DNA from: Stagnimonas sp.
GTDB lineage: Bacteria > Pseudomonadota > Gammaproteobacteria > Nevskiales > Nevskiaceae
Assembly (NCBI GenBank): GCA_030696045.1
Contig: JAUYNO010000002.1
Location: 1-64,000, forward strand
Direction: 5' to 3'
Length of the DNA stretch: 64,000 nucleotides
Under the pieces are notes generated by a model. That model was given only the letters and a program-made list of their open reading frames with translations, was not told the DNA's origin and did no database searches. Position numbers and translations under genes: made by a program. The number at the start of each line of letters is the position of its first letter. The stretch's first letter is position 1. Below, one piece after another: positions 43,902 to 51,933 of the stretch.

Positions 43902-45356
43902 GTGAGCGCGACAGATCAAAGCGGTGAGTGGGATGTAGTGGTGATCGGCGGTGGCACCGGCGGCTATCCGGCCGCGATCCGCGCCGGCCAGCTGGGCATG
44001 AAGGTGGCCTGCATCAATGCCTGGCTGAACCGGGACGGCAAGCCGGCTTTTGGCGGCACCTGCCTCAACGCCGGCTGCATTCCCAGCAAGGCCTTGCTGG
44101 AAAGCTCGGAGATGTTCCACAAGGCCAATCACGAGCTGGCGCTGCATGGCGTGAAGGTGCAGGGCGTGGCGATGGACATCGCCACCATGCAGGCGCGCAA
44201 GAGCAAGATCTGCTCCAGCCTCACCGGCGGCATCACTGGCCTGTTCAAGGCCAATGGCGTGGTCGGCATGGAGGGCCACGCCAAGCTGCTCGGCAACGGC
44301 CAGGTGGAATACACCCCCCATGCCGGCGACAAGCAGGTGCTCAAGGCCAAGCACATCATCGTCGCCACCGGCTCCGAGCCGGTGGAGCTGAAGATCGCGC
44401 CCTTCGACCACAAGCTGATCTGCGATAGCTGGGACGCGCTCGATTTCACCGAACCGCCGGCCCGCCTGGGCATCATCGGCGCCGGGGTGATCGGCGTGGA
44501 GCTGGGCAGCGTCTGGGCCCGCCTGGGCAGCAAGGTCACTGTTCTCGAAGCCCTGCCGACCTTCCTGCCGATGGTCGATCAGACCATCGCCAAGGACGCG
44601 CAGCGCCAGTTCAGCAAACAGGGCCTCGACATCCGCCTGGGCGCCAAGGTGCAGAGCGCCAAGGTCAAGGGCAAGGAAGTGGTGGTCGAGTTCGAGTCGG
44701 AAGGCGCGATCAAGACCGAGAGCTTCGACAAGCTGATCGTCGCGGTCGGCCGCCGGCCCTACACCAAGGGCCTCAATGCCGAAGGTATCGGCCTGGAGCT
44801 GGACCCGCGCGGCTTCCTCAAGGTCGACAAGCACTACCGCACCAACATCCCCGGCATCTACGGCAGCGGCGATGTGATCGGCGGCCTGATGCTGGCGCAC
44901 AAGGCCATCGAAGAGGGCATTGCCCTGGTCGAGCAGTTGCACGGCGAGAAGACCGAGATCAACTATGAGGCGGTGCCGAGCGTGATCTACACCGCGCCCG
45001 AAGTCGCCTGGGTGGGCCTGAGCGAAGAGCAGGCCAAGGCCAAGGGCCACGAGGTGAAGACCGGCACTGCCCCCTTCGCCGCCAACGGCCGCGCCAAGGC
45101 GCTGGAAGCGGCGGTGGGCACGGTCAAGGTCATCAGCGATGCCAAGACCGACCGCATCCTCGGCGTGCACATGGTCGGCCCCTATGTCTCCGAGATCCTG
45201 CAGTCGGTGGTCGTCGCGCTGGAATTCGGCGCCACCACCGCCGACCTGCAGCTGACCATGCACGGTCACCCGACGCTGGCCGAGGCCCTGCACGAGGCCT
45301 ATCTCGCGGTCGATGGCCGCGCCATCCACGCCCTCAACAAGAAGAAGGCCGCCTGA
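43902..45356 (+). CDS. lpd: Dihydrolipoyl dehydrogenase (E3)
   Basis: The 484-residue FAD enzyme reoxidises lipoamide of the 2-oxoglutarate and other dehydrogenase complexes. FAD loop [16 protein letters not shown], redox disulfide in [20 protein letters not shown] loop [16 protein letters not shown], and the catalytic His-Glu in the C-terminal [16 protein letters not shown] are all present. Two starts are possible: ATG at 43872, or GTG at 43902. GTG is preferred because AGGAG sits 9 bp before it and a -10-like hexamer covers the upstream ATG. It is followed 2 bp later by yfaZ. Confidence 0.95.
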   Translation: MSATDQSGEWDVVVIGGGTGGYPAAIRAGQLGMKVACINAWLNRDGKPAFGGTCLNAGCIPSKALLESSEMFHKANHELALHGVKVQGVAMDIATMQARKSKICSSLTGGITGLFKANGVVGMEGHAKLLGNGQVEYTPHAGDKQVLKAKHIIVATGSEPVELKIAPFDHKLICDSWDALDFTEPPARLGIIGAGVIGVELGSVWARLGSKVTVLEALPTFLPMVDQTIAKDAQRQFSKQGLDIRLGAKVQSAKVKGKEVVVEFESEGAIKTESFDKLIVAVGRRPYTKGLNAEGIGLELDPRGFLKVDKHYRTNIPGIYGSGDVIGGLMLAHKAIEEGIALVEQLHGEKTEINYEAVPSVIYTAPEVAWVGLSEEQAKAKGHEVKTGTAPFAANGRAKALEAAVGTVKVISDAKTDRILGVHMVGPYVSEILQSVVVALEFGATTADLQLTMHGHPTLAEALHEAYLAVDGRAIHALNKKKAA

Positions 45357-45358
45357 AC

Positions 45359-45964
45359 ATGAAGAAACTGCTGCTCGGCACCGCGCTGCTCGCCCTCGCG
45401 GGTGCCGCCCAGGCCGAAACTCTGGACTTCAACATCGGCCCGGACAGCCTGCGCGGCTTCCTGTCCGGCCCGCTGGCGAAGATTTCCGACGGCCTTACCG
45501 GCCAGTACGACTTCGGCTTCATCTACAAGGAAGGCGACGACGGCTCCACCGATCCCGACGACTCCAAGCTCAAGCTGGCGCATGCCGGCGTGCTGGCGAC
45601 CGGCGACATGGGAGTGAGCGGTGCCGATGCCAAGGCCGGCCTGGGTGCCCGCGTGGTCTACGCCGACCGCTCCCTGGCCGGTGCCTCCGCCAGCGGCATG
45701 GCGCTGGCCTTCGGTGGCCAGTTCAATGTCCGTCTGCCCAGCTTCGAGCGGGTGGGTTTCACCGGCTACGGCTGGTACGCGCCGAGCATCACCAGCTTCG
45801 CCGACATCAAGAACTACAGCGAGGCCGCGTTCGACGTCGAGTTCGAGGTGGTGCGCGCGGCGGCGGTCTACGTCGGCTACCGCCTGGTCAACGTCAAGCC
45901 GGACGGCGGTGGCAGCCAGCAGGCGGATTCCTCCGCCCACGTCGGCCTCAAGCTCAATTTCTAA
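45359..45964 (+). CDS. yfaZ: YfaZ family outer-membrane protein
   Basis: The 201-residue protein has a signal peptide ending AQAE, then beta-barrel-like amphipathic strands. The central [31 protein letters not shown] and [10 protein letters not shown] are YfaZ-family signatures. The C-terminal residue is Phe (VGLKLNF), the standard BAM signal. The function of the family is unknown. It starts 2 bp after the lpd stop codon, so it is probably co-transcribed with lpd. Confidence 0.82.
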   Translation: MKKLLLGTALLALAGAAQAETLDFNIGPDSLRGFLSGPLAKISDGLTGQYDFGFIYKEGDDGSTDPDDSKLKLAHAGVLATGDMGVSGADAKAGLGARVVYADRSLAGASASGMALAFGGQFNVRLPSFERVGFTGYGWYAPSITSFADIKNYSEAAFDVEFEVVRAAAVYVGYRLVNVKPDGGGSQQADSSAHVGLKLNF

Positions 45965-45988
45965 TCAGCGAATCAGCGGGAATCCCTC

Positions 45989-46699
45989 ATGGGGCGTGGA
46001 CCTAGCATTGCCGGCCGCAAGGCGGTCGAGGACGCCAAGCGCGGCCAGGTGTTCACCAAGCTGATCCGCGAGATCAGCATGGCCGCGCGCAGCGGCGGCG
46101 TGGACCCGGCCGGCAATCCGCGCCTGCGCATGGCCATCGACAAGGCCATCGACGCCAACATGACCAAGGACACGGTCGAGCGGGCGCTCAAGCGCGCCAG
46201 CGGCGAGGGCGCGGATGCCACCCAGGAAATCCGCTACGAGGGCTATGGCGTCGGCGGCGTGGCGGTGATGGTCGATGCCATGACCGACAACCCGACCCGT
46301 ACCATCGCCGATGTCCGGCATGCCTTCAGCAAGTACGGCGGCAATGTCGGCACCAGCGGCTCGGTCGCCTTCCAGTTTTCCGAAGTGGGCGAGCTGATTT
46401 TTGAGCTGGGCGATTCCGCTGGCGAGGAGAAGATCCTCGAAGTCGCGCTGGAGGCCGGCGCCGACGACGTGGTCAGCGAGGACGGCTACTGCGATGTCAT
46501 CACCGCGCCCCCGGCCTTCGAGGCAGTGAAGAAGGCGCTGGAGGCGGCGGGCTTCAAGCCCTTGCAGGCCGAGGTCACCCAGCGGCCGGCCAATCGGGTG
46601 GCGGTGGAAGGCGAGGCCGCCGAGCAGTTGCGCAAGATGCTCGACGCGTTGGAAGCCCTGGACGACGTGCAGGACGTCTATCACAACGCGGCGCTCTGA
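45989..46699 (+). CDS. yebC: YebC/PmpR family translation/transcription factor
   Basis: The 236-residue protein belongs to the YebC/PmpR family, called transcriptional regulators and more recently linked to relief of ribosome stalling on proline stretches. N-terminal [20 protein letters not shown], the middle [21 protein letters not shown] and [16 protein letters not shown] are diagnostic. The first residues are the less common MGRGP variant. It is placed ahead of ruvC, a conserved neighbourhood. Confidence 0.93.
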   Translation: MGRGPSIAGRKAVEDAKRGQVFTKLIREISMAARSGGVDPAGNPRLRMAIDKAIDANMTKDTVERALKRASGEGADATQEIRYEGYGVGGVAVMVDAMTDNPTRTIADVRHAFSKYGGNVGTSGSVAFQFSEVGELIFELGDSAGEEKILEVALEAGADDVVSEDGYCDVITAPPAFEAVKKALEAAGFKPLQAEVTQRPANRVAVEGEAAEQLRKMLDALEALDDVQDVYHNAAL

Positions 46700-46700
46700 G

Positions 46701-47231
46701 ATGAGCCGCAGCATCGCGGCGCTGCTGCTCCTGCTGCCGCTGTTCGCCGCAGCAGAGGTGCCGCAGCCACCATTTCGTATCGAAGCCCAGCCTCACGAGC
46801 TGGGCTTTGTGCTTCGGGACGCTCGTGGGCAACCGGTGGAACTGCCGAAGCTCGTTCTGGAGTCTGAGTCGGAGCCCCCTCTGCCTCAAGCTGCGGTGGG
46901 GGACGCGGCCCTGACCCCGGACCGCCGTACCGCCGGCTGGCTGGTCTACTACGATTTCTGCTGCACCTCCTATCCGATCCCACGAGAGCTTGTGCTCTAT
47001 CGGGACGGAAAGATCATCTGGCGTTTCGGCGCCGACGGATTGCCCATCTTCGCGTGGCGTTTCGCCGATCAAGGTGCGAGTGTGGAAATCCATCGAGATA
47101 CGCTGCATGGAAACTTCTCACCGCAGTACGAACGCCTCCATGTCGCCAGTGGCAGGGTGCTGAAGCATTTCGATGGCAATGCCAGTCCGACTGCGCCGGC
47201 CTGGGTGCGGAAGTTCGAGGCGGCGCGCTGA
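46701..47231 (+). CDS. Putative secreted protein of unknown function
   Basis: The 176-residue product has a signal peptide (about 1-18, ending FAAAEV) and a mature part with a Cys-Cys pair in YYDFCCTSYPIPRELVLYRD and a WRFGADGLPIFAWRF segment. I do not recognise the family. It lies 1 bp after yebC and 1 bp before the likely ruvC start, so it appears to be a member of the operon. Its base composition is slightly less GC-biased than that of its neighbours (judged by eye), which may point to later acquisition. Confidence 0.6.
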   Translation: MSRSIAALLLLLPLFAAAEVPQPPFRIEAQPHELGFVLRDARGQPVELPKLVLESESEPPLPQAAVGDAALTPDRRTAGWLVYYDFCCTSYPIPRELVLYRDGKIIWRFGADGLPIFAWRFADQGASVEIHRDTLHGNFSPQYERLHVASGRVLKHFDGNASPTAPAWVRKFEAAR

Positions 47232-47232
47232 C

Positions 47233-47823
47233 GTGGCGCGACGAATCAAATCGCTGGACGAGTTGCGCCGGCCCGCTTCGGCACCGGTGAAGCTGCAGAC
47301 GGTCTCCAGGCAGGTTCGCATCCTTGGCATCGACCCCGGCTCGCGCTACACCGGCTGGGGCCTGATTGCTTGCGGCGGCCAGAAGAGCGAGTTCATCGCG
47401 GCGGATCGCATCGTTTCCATCAAGGGCACCATGCCCGAGCGCCTGCTCGCCGTGTTCAACGGGCTCAGCGCCGTGATCGCCGAACACCGCCCGGACGAGA
47501 TCGCGCTGGAAGAAACCTTCGTCAACCGGGCGAATGCCCAGAGTGCCCTGGTGCTGGGGCAGGCGCGTGGCGTGGCGATGCTCGCGGCGGCCCGCACCGG
47601 ACTGCCATTCGCGGAGTACGCAGCAGCCCAGGTGAAGCTGGCGATTGCCGGCCACGGTCGCGCCGACAAATTGCAGATGGCCCAGATGGTAAGGCTCCTG
47701 CTCAAGCTGCGAGCCGACCTGAGTGAAGATGCCGTCGATGCGCTGGCCGTCGCGCTCTGCCACGCCCATGTTCGTGGCACCATCCAGGGACAGGATGCGG
47801 GCTTGAAGGGAGGCTGGGGGTGA
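47233..47823 (+). CDS. ruvC: Holliday junction resolvase RuvC
   Basis: The endonuclease resolves Holliday junctions with RuvAB. Catalytic acidic residues lie in ILGIDPGSRYTGWG, IALEETFVNRANAQSAL and SEDAVDALAVALCHAH. There is no ATG near the family start. GTG at 47233 (196 residues) lies 1 bp after the preceding stop and is chosen; GTG at 47287 (178 residues) is closer to the usual RuvC length (about 173) but lacks a ribosome-binding site. A strong hairpin follows the stop, separating ruvC from ruvA. Confidence 0.93.
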   Translation: MARRIKSLDELRRPASAPVKLQTVSRQVRILGIDPGSRYTGWGLIACGGQKSEFIAADRIVSIKGTMPERLLAVFNGLSAVIAEHRPDEIALEETFVNRANAQSALVLGQARGVAMLAAARTGLPFAEYAAAQVKLAIAGHGRADKLQMAQMVRLLLKLRADLSEDAVDALAVALCHAHVRGTIQGQDAGLKGGWG

Positions 47824-47824
47824 G

Positions 47825-47860
47825 CCACAAAAGACAGCCTTGAAGGGCTGTCTTTTGTGG
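47825..47860. terminator. Perfect 15-bp hairpin between ruvC and ruvA
   Basis: CCACAAAAGACAGCC (47825-47839) and GGCTGTCTTTTGTGG (47846-47860) form a perfect stem with a 6-nt loop, starting 1 bp after the ruvC stop. A/T tracts flanking the GC core make it terminator-like in both directions. It would partly uncouple ruvA and the downstream MCE genes from ruvC. Confidence 0.75.
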
Positions 47861-47948
47861 CGAACGCACCGCCATGGATGGCGGGGCAGGGGGTAGCAAA
47901 TAGCGATACTGTCGCGGCGGGACGCCTAACCACATACGGGTCAAGAAA

Positions 47949-48542
47949 ATGATCGGTCGCCTGACCGGAAAACTGGTGCAGAAGACGCCGCCGCAGCTGC
48001 TGGTGGATGTCGGTGGCGTCGGCTACGAGCTGGAAGCGCCGATGTCGACCTTCTACAAGCTGCCGGCAGTGGGCGAGGCGCTGACACTGCACACGCACCT
48101 GACCGTGCGCGAGGACGCCCACCTGCTGTTCGCTTTCGCCAGCACCCAGGAAAAGGCACTGTTCCGGGAGCTGATAAAGCTCAGCGGGGTCGGCCCCAAG
48201 CTGGCGCTGGCGGTGCTGTCGGGCGTCAGCGTCGAGGAGTTCTGGACCCTGGTGCGGCTCGGCGACACGCTGCGCCTGACCAAGCTGCCGGGCATCGGCA
48301 AGAAGACCGCCGAGCGCATGGTGCTGGAACTGCGCGAGAAGGCCGGCGCCGCGGAGTCGACCGGCCTCCCCGGTGGCCCGCAGGCCAGCGCGCCGGCGAC
48401 GCCGCTGGCCGAGGCCCGCTCGGCGCTGGAGGCGCTGGGCTACAAGCCGGCCGAGGCCGACAAGCTGCTCAATGCCATCAAGCTCGAAGGCATGGGCACT
48501 GACCAGCTGATCCGCGAAGCCCTGAAGCGCGCGGTGCGATGA
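47949..48542 (+). CDS. ruvA: Holliday junction DNA helicase subunit RuvA
   Basis: The 197-residue junction-binding protein has the N-terminal OB-fold (MIGRLTGKLVQKTPPQLLVD), helix-hairpin-helix repeats (LIKLSGVGPKLALAVLSG, LTKLPGIGKKTAERM) and the C-terminal RuvB-binding domain (ARSALEALGYKPAEADKLL). Its stop overlaps the start of an MCE-transporter permease by 4 bp. RuvB, its partner, is encoded 3.4 kb further on, after the MCE genes. Confidence 0.96.
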   Translation: MIGRLTGKLVQKTPPQLLVDVGGVGYELEAPMSTFYKLPAVGEALTLHTHLTVREDAHLLFAFASTQEKALFRELIKLSGVGPKLALAVLSGVSVEEFWTLVRLGDTLRLTKLPGIGKKTAERMVLELREKAGAAESTGLPGGPQASAPATPLAEARSALEALGYKPAEADKLLNAIKLEGMGTDQLIREALKRAVR

Positions 48543-49357
48543 GCCCAAACCGCCGCGAGCGCATCCGGGCTCTCGCGGCCCTGGGCCGCGATGCCCTGCG
48601 GCGCTTCTCGACCCTGCACGAGGTGGCGACCCTGCTCGGCGAGGTGATCCTCGCCTTTGCCCGTCTGTTGCGCGGCAAGGCCCGGTATGACGCGGCTGAT
48701 ACCTGGGCGGTGGTGCAGGCCAGTGGCGCCGGCGCGCTGGGGGTGGTGACCCTGGTCAGCCTGCTGATCGGTGCCATCCTTGCGTTCGTCGGTGCAGTGC
48801 AGTTGCTCAAGTTCGGGGCGGGGCAATTCGTCGCTGACCTGGTCAGCATCTCCACCGTGCGCGAGATGGCGGCGGTGATCACCGCCGTCGTGCTGTCCGG
48901 CCGCACCGGGGCCGCCTTCGCGGCACGCATCGCGACCATGCAGGGCAACGAGGAGATCGACGCCCTCAAGACCCTGGGCGTCTCGCCGGTGGAATTCCTG
49001 GTGCTGCCCCGGGTGCTGGCGCTGACCCTGATGATGCCCCTGCTCTACGCCTATTCCTGCGCGGTCGGGCTGATCGGGGGCTGGGCGGTTTCGGTCGGCA
49101 TGCTGGATCTGTCCAGCACCCTGTACTGGACCCGCAGCGCCGACGCCCTGGAAGGCACCCACTTCCTGCTGGGCGGCTCGAAGAGTGTCTGCTTCGGCTT
49201 CCTGGTGGCCTTCGCCGGTTGCTTTCACGGTCTGCGCGCCGGCCGCAACGCGGCGGCGGTGGGAGAGGCCACCACCAGCGCCGTGGTCAGTGGCATCGTT
49301 GGCGTCATCGTCATCGACGCCGTCTTCGCGCTCTGCGCGTATGCCCTCGACGTATGA
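48539..49357 (+). CDS. mlaE: MlaE-type ABC permease of an MCE lipid transporter
   Basis: The 272-residue permease of the MlaE family has about five to six membrane segments and the conserved EMAAVITAVVLSGRTGAAFAA motif and NEEIDALKTLGVSPVEFLVLPR coupling helix. An N-terminal cytoplasmic extension (MSPNRRERIRALAALG) precedes the first helix. With the next two genes it forms an inner-membrane ABC complex moving phospholipids between the membranes. It overlaps both ruvA and the ATPase gene by 4 bp. Orthology to mlaE proper, rather than a paralogous MCE system, is not settled. Confidence 0.85.
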   Translation: MSPNRRERIRALAALGRDALRRFSTLHEVATLLGEVILAFARLLRGKARYDAADTWAVVQASGAGALGVVTLVSLLIGAILAFVGAVQLLKFGAGQFVADLVSISTVREMAAVITAVVLSGRTGAAFAARIATMQGNEEIDALKTLGVSPVEFLVLPRVLALTLMMPLLYAYSCAVGLIGGWAVSVGMLDLSSTLYWTRSADALEGTHFLLGGSKSVCFGFLVAFAGCFHGLRAGRNAAAVGEATTSAVVSGIVGVIVIDAVFALCAYALDV

Positions 49358-50133
49358 ATTCGCAAGCCGCCGCCGTTGAAGTGAAGGGCCTGCGCATGGC
49401 CTATGACAAGAAGCTGATCCAGGAGGACGTCGATTTCAGCGTCGCCAAGGGCAGCGTCTTCATCATCATGGGCGGTTCCGGTTGCGGCAAAAGCACCCTG
49501 CTCAAGCACATGATCGGCCTGCTGGCGCCGGCGGCCGGCCAGGTGCTGTACGGCGACACCGACTACTGGGCGGCCGAGATCGCCGAGCAGGACGCCATCC
49601 GCCGCCGCTTCGGCGTGCTGTTCCAGGGCGCGGCGCTGTTCTCGACCATGACCCTGGCCGAGAACGTGATGCTGCCGATGCGTCTCAACGGGCCACGCGG
49701 GCAGCGGCGGGGTGAGCAGCGCGAGCGGGCCGAGCACTTGCTGGAACTGGTTGGCCTGGCCCCGGCCGCCGATCTGCTGCCGAACGAGATCAGCGGCGGT
49801 ATGAAGAAGCGCGCCGGGCTGGCACGCGCCCTGGCGCTGCAACCCGAGTATCTGTTCCTGGACGAGCCCTCCGCCGGCCTCGACCCGATCAGTTCGCGCC
49901 GTCTCGACGAGCTGATTCTCGACCTGCGCGAGCGCACCGGTGCCGCCGTGCTGGTGGTGAGCCACGAGCTGCCCAGCCTGTTCGCCATCGGCGACGACGG
50001 TATCTTCCTGGATGCGGTCAGCAAGCGGCCGATCGCGCGCGGGGCGCCAAAACAGTTGCTGGAATCCTGCGATCATCCCTTTGTGCAGGCCTTTCTCAGG
50101 CGCGAAGCTCCACCGGAGGCGACCAGCGAGTGA
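49354..50133 (+). CDS. mlaF: MlaF-type ABC ATPase of an MCE lipid transporter
   Basis: The 259-residue ATPase has Walker A GGSGCGKST, Q-loop FGVLFQGAALFSTMTLAENV, the signature EISGGMKKRAGLARAL and Walker B LFLDEPSAGLDPISS, the exact motif set of MlaF-like ATPases. It begins at the ATG at 49354, overlapping the permease stop; the upstream frame is a shadow of the permease. Its stop overlaps the GTG start of the MCE gene. Confidence 0.9.
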   Translation: MNSQAAAVEVKGLRMAYDKKLIQEDVDFSVAKGSVFIIMGGSGCGKSTLLKHMIGLLAPAAGQVLYGDTDYWAAEIAEQDAIRRRFGVLFQGAALFSTMTLAENVMLPMRLNGPRGQRRGEQRERAEHLLELVGLAPAADLLPNEISGGMKKRAGLARALALQPEYLFLDEPSAGLDPISSRRLDELILDLRERTGAAVLVVSHELPSLFAIGDDGIFLDAVSKRPIARGAPKQLLESCDHPFVQAFLRREAPPEATSE

Positions 50134-51116
50134 GTATCAGCAAAGCCAATCCGACCCTGATCGGCAGCTTCGTGCTCGGTGCCCTGGTGCTGGCGGCGGT
50201 GGCCGTCATCACCCTCGGCGGCGCGCGCCTGTTCACGCCCAAGCAACGCGCGGTGGTGTTCTTCGAGGGCTCGGTCAACGGCCTGGTGGTGGGCGCGCCG
50301 GTGAACTTCCGTGGCGTCCGGGTTGGCTCGGTGGACCGCATCGCCCTGCAGTTCGACTCGACCACCCTCAATGCCCGCATTCCGGTCTATCTGAGCCTGC
50401 TGCCCAGCCAGATCCAGGTCATGGGCGGCGACGCCGACGACATCACCGACATCCCCTTCGATGCCTTTATCCAGAAAGGCCTGCGTGCCAAGCTGAACAT
50501 GGAAAGCATCGTCACCGGCCAGCTCGGTGTCGATCTCGACTTCCGCCCCAGCACGCCCCTGGTGCTGGTGGGTTCGCCGAACCCGGCCATCCCGGAGATT
50601 CCGGCGGTGAAGTCGGACTTCGACGTGCTCAAGGATCAGCTCTCGCAGATCCCGTTCCGCCAGCTCGCCGACGACATCGCCAGCATGGTCGAATCGGTCC
50701 GCCTGCTGACCCGCAGCGCCGGCGACACCATCGACATCGCCGGCCAGGAGTTGCAGTCGACGGCGGGCAGCGCGCGCCGCACCCTGGACCAGGCCACCCG
50801 GACGCTGGCGACCATGGATGGCGCCCTGCATTCGGTGCGCGGCGTCGCCGACCGGGCCAACGCTACCCTGGAGACCGCCGGCCCGCAGCTCACCCGGACC
50901 CTGGCCTCGGCGGAACTCGCGCTGGCGCGGGCGGAGAAGACGCTCGCCAGCGCCGACGCCACCCTGGCGCAGACCGCTGAACTGACCGCCCCGGGAGCGC
51001 CGCTGCGGGCCGATCTGGAACAGGCCATGCGCGATCTGGCCGCCAGTGCCGAGTCGCTGCGCAGTTTCGCCGACAGCATCGAGCGCAATCCCAACGCCCT
51101 GGTATTCGGCAACTGA
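50130..51116 (+). CDS. mlaD: MlaD-type MCE-domain protein
   Basis: The 328-residue protein has one N-terminal membrane segment (about 8-30), a single MCE domain (about 40-120, VFFEGSVNGLVVGAPVNFRGVRVGSVD), and a long helical periplasmic tail with repeated TLA/ASAD/ETAG-type heptads. The tail is longer than in E. coli MlaD (183 residues) and resembles the tunnel-forming helices of the PqiB/YebT type. It starts with GTG. Its TGA stop is also the left flank of miniature element copy 2. Confidence 0.88.
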   Translation: MSISKANPTLIGSFVLGALVLAAVAVITLGGARLFTPKQRAVVFFEGSVNGLVVGAPVNFRGVRVGSVDRIALQFDSTTLNARIPVYLSLLPSQIQVMGGDADDITDIPFDAFIQKGLRAKLNMESIVTGQLGVDLDFRPSTPLVLVGSPNPAIPEIPAVKSDFDVLKDQLSQIPFRQLADDIASMVESVRLLTRSAGDTIDIAGQELQSTAGSARRTLDQATRTLATMDGALHSVRGVADRANATLETAGPQLTRTLASAELALARAEKTLASADATLAQTAELTAPGAPLRADLEQAMRDLAASAESLRSFADSIERNPNALVFGN

Positions 51117-51275
51117 GAGCTTGTGAATAAATCTACTGCGCTGCCCATTCGCCGCCTCATGCGGTGCTCGCAATCCTCACGCACTTCAGTGCGCTGCGGT
51201 TGCTGCGCTGCCGAACCTTTAGTCGGTTCGGCTCATTGCGACTGGGCATGCTCGCTACGATTTCTTCACAAGCTC
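51117..51275. mobile_element. Miniature inverted-repeat element, copy 2 (159 bp, between the MCE gene and its lipoprotein gene)
   Basis: The ends are the perfect 11-bp inverted repeat GAGCTTGTGAA (51117-51127) and TTCACAAGCTC (51265-51275). TGA flanks it on both sides (51114-51116, the stop codon, and 51276-51278). Much of it aligns with copy 1, including GTGAATAAA, TACTGCGC, the apical hairpin CGCAC-ttca-GTGCG (51180-51193) and CTCGCTACGA at the right end. It is 18 bp longer because it has an extra hairpin CCGAACC-tttagtc-GGTTCGG (51211-51231). End bases differ from copy 1 in matched pairs. Confidence 0.75.
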
Positions 51276-51285
51276 TGAGATTTCC

Positions 51286-51885
51286 ATGTCGCCCGCCCGC
51301 CATCTGTCTGTTCTGCTCGCCGTCCTGCTGCTGAGCGCCTGCATTGCCCCGAATGTCGCGCCGCCGCGCCGCCTGCTGTTGGCCTACGAGGGGGCGCCGC
51401 CGGTGGAAATGGAGACGGCGGCCGCGCGGCCGCGCCTGGTGGTGCGCGCGGTCACCGTGCCCGACTACCTGGACCACCGGAGCCTGGTCTACCGCGCCGA
51501 GACGGTCGAACTGCGTCAGCACCCGCAGGCCGAATGGGCCGAGCGTCCCGCCAAGTCCATCACCCGCTGGCTGACGCAGGCGCTGGCGGCGCAGCGGCCG
51601 GACTACGCGGTGCTGGCCTATACCACCCCCGACGGCCGGGCGCCCGATGCCAGCCTGACCCTGAGCCTGGACGCCTTCGAGACCGGCGCCGACGGCCTGT
51701 TGCGCCTGCGCGGCAACTGGGCCTTCGCCGAGCACGCCGAGGCAGCGGCGCTGAGCGGCCGCTTCGACGCCGATGCCAGACCCTCGGCGCCGACGCCGGA
51801 AGCCACCGTCGCCGCCATGCAGCAGGCCCTGCAGCTCGCCACTGCGCGACTGGTGGAGCGCTTGCCGAAAGTGGCCGCGCCCTGA
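51286..51885 (+). CDS. ABC-transporter auxiliary lipoprotein (PqiC-like)
   Basis: The 199-residue lipoprotein has a lipobox LLSAC (Cys19) and the ABC_trans_aux pattern (RRLLLAYEG, LVVRAVTVPDYLDHRSLVYR, AEWAERPAKSITRWLTQAL). Such lipoproteins are the outer-membrane partners of MCE transporters. With the three genes upstream it makes a four-component MCE system. It starts 7 bp after the right TGA flank of the miniature element. A cytoplasmic STAS subunit (MlaB) and a periplasmic MlaC are not present in this operon. Confidence 0.82.
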   Translation: MSPARHLSVLLAVLLLSACIAPNVAPPRRLLLAYEGAPPVEMETAAARPRLVVRAVTVPDYLDHRSLVYRAETVELRQHPQAEWAERPAKSITRWLTQALAAQRPDYAVLAYTTPDGRAPDASLTLSLDAFETGADGLLRLRGNWAFAEHAEAAALSGRFDADARPSAPTPEATVAAMQQALQLATARLVERLPKVAAP

Positions 51886-51933
51886 GGCGCCTGTGCGACA
51901 CTGGTGGCCCCGCCCTGACGTCCGTCTTTCCGC

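Noticed and set aside
47173..47823. ruvC starting at the ATG at 47173
   Set aside because: That start lies inside the preceding gene and adds residues with no RuvC similarity; the GTG at 47233 is preferred.
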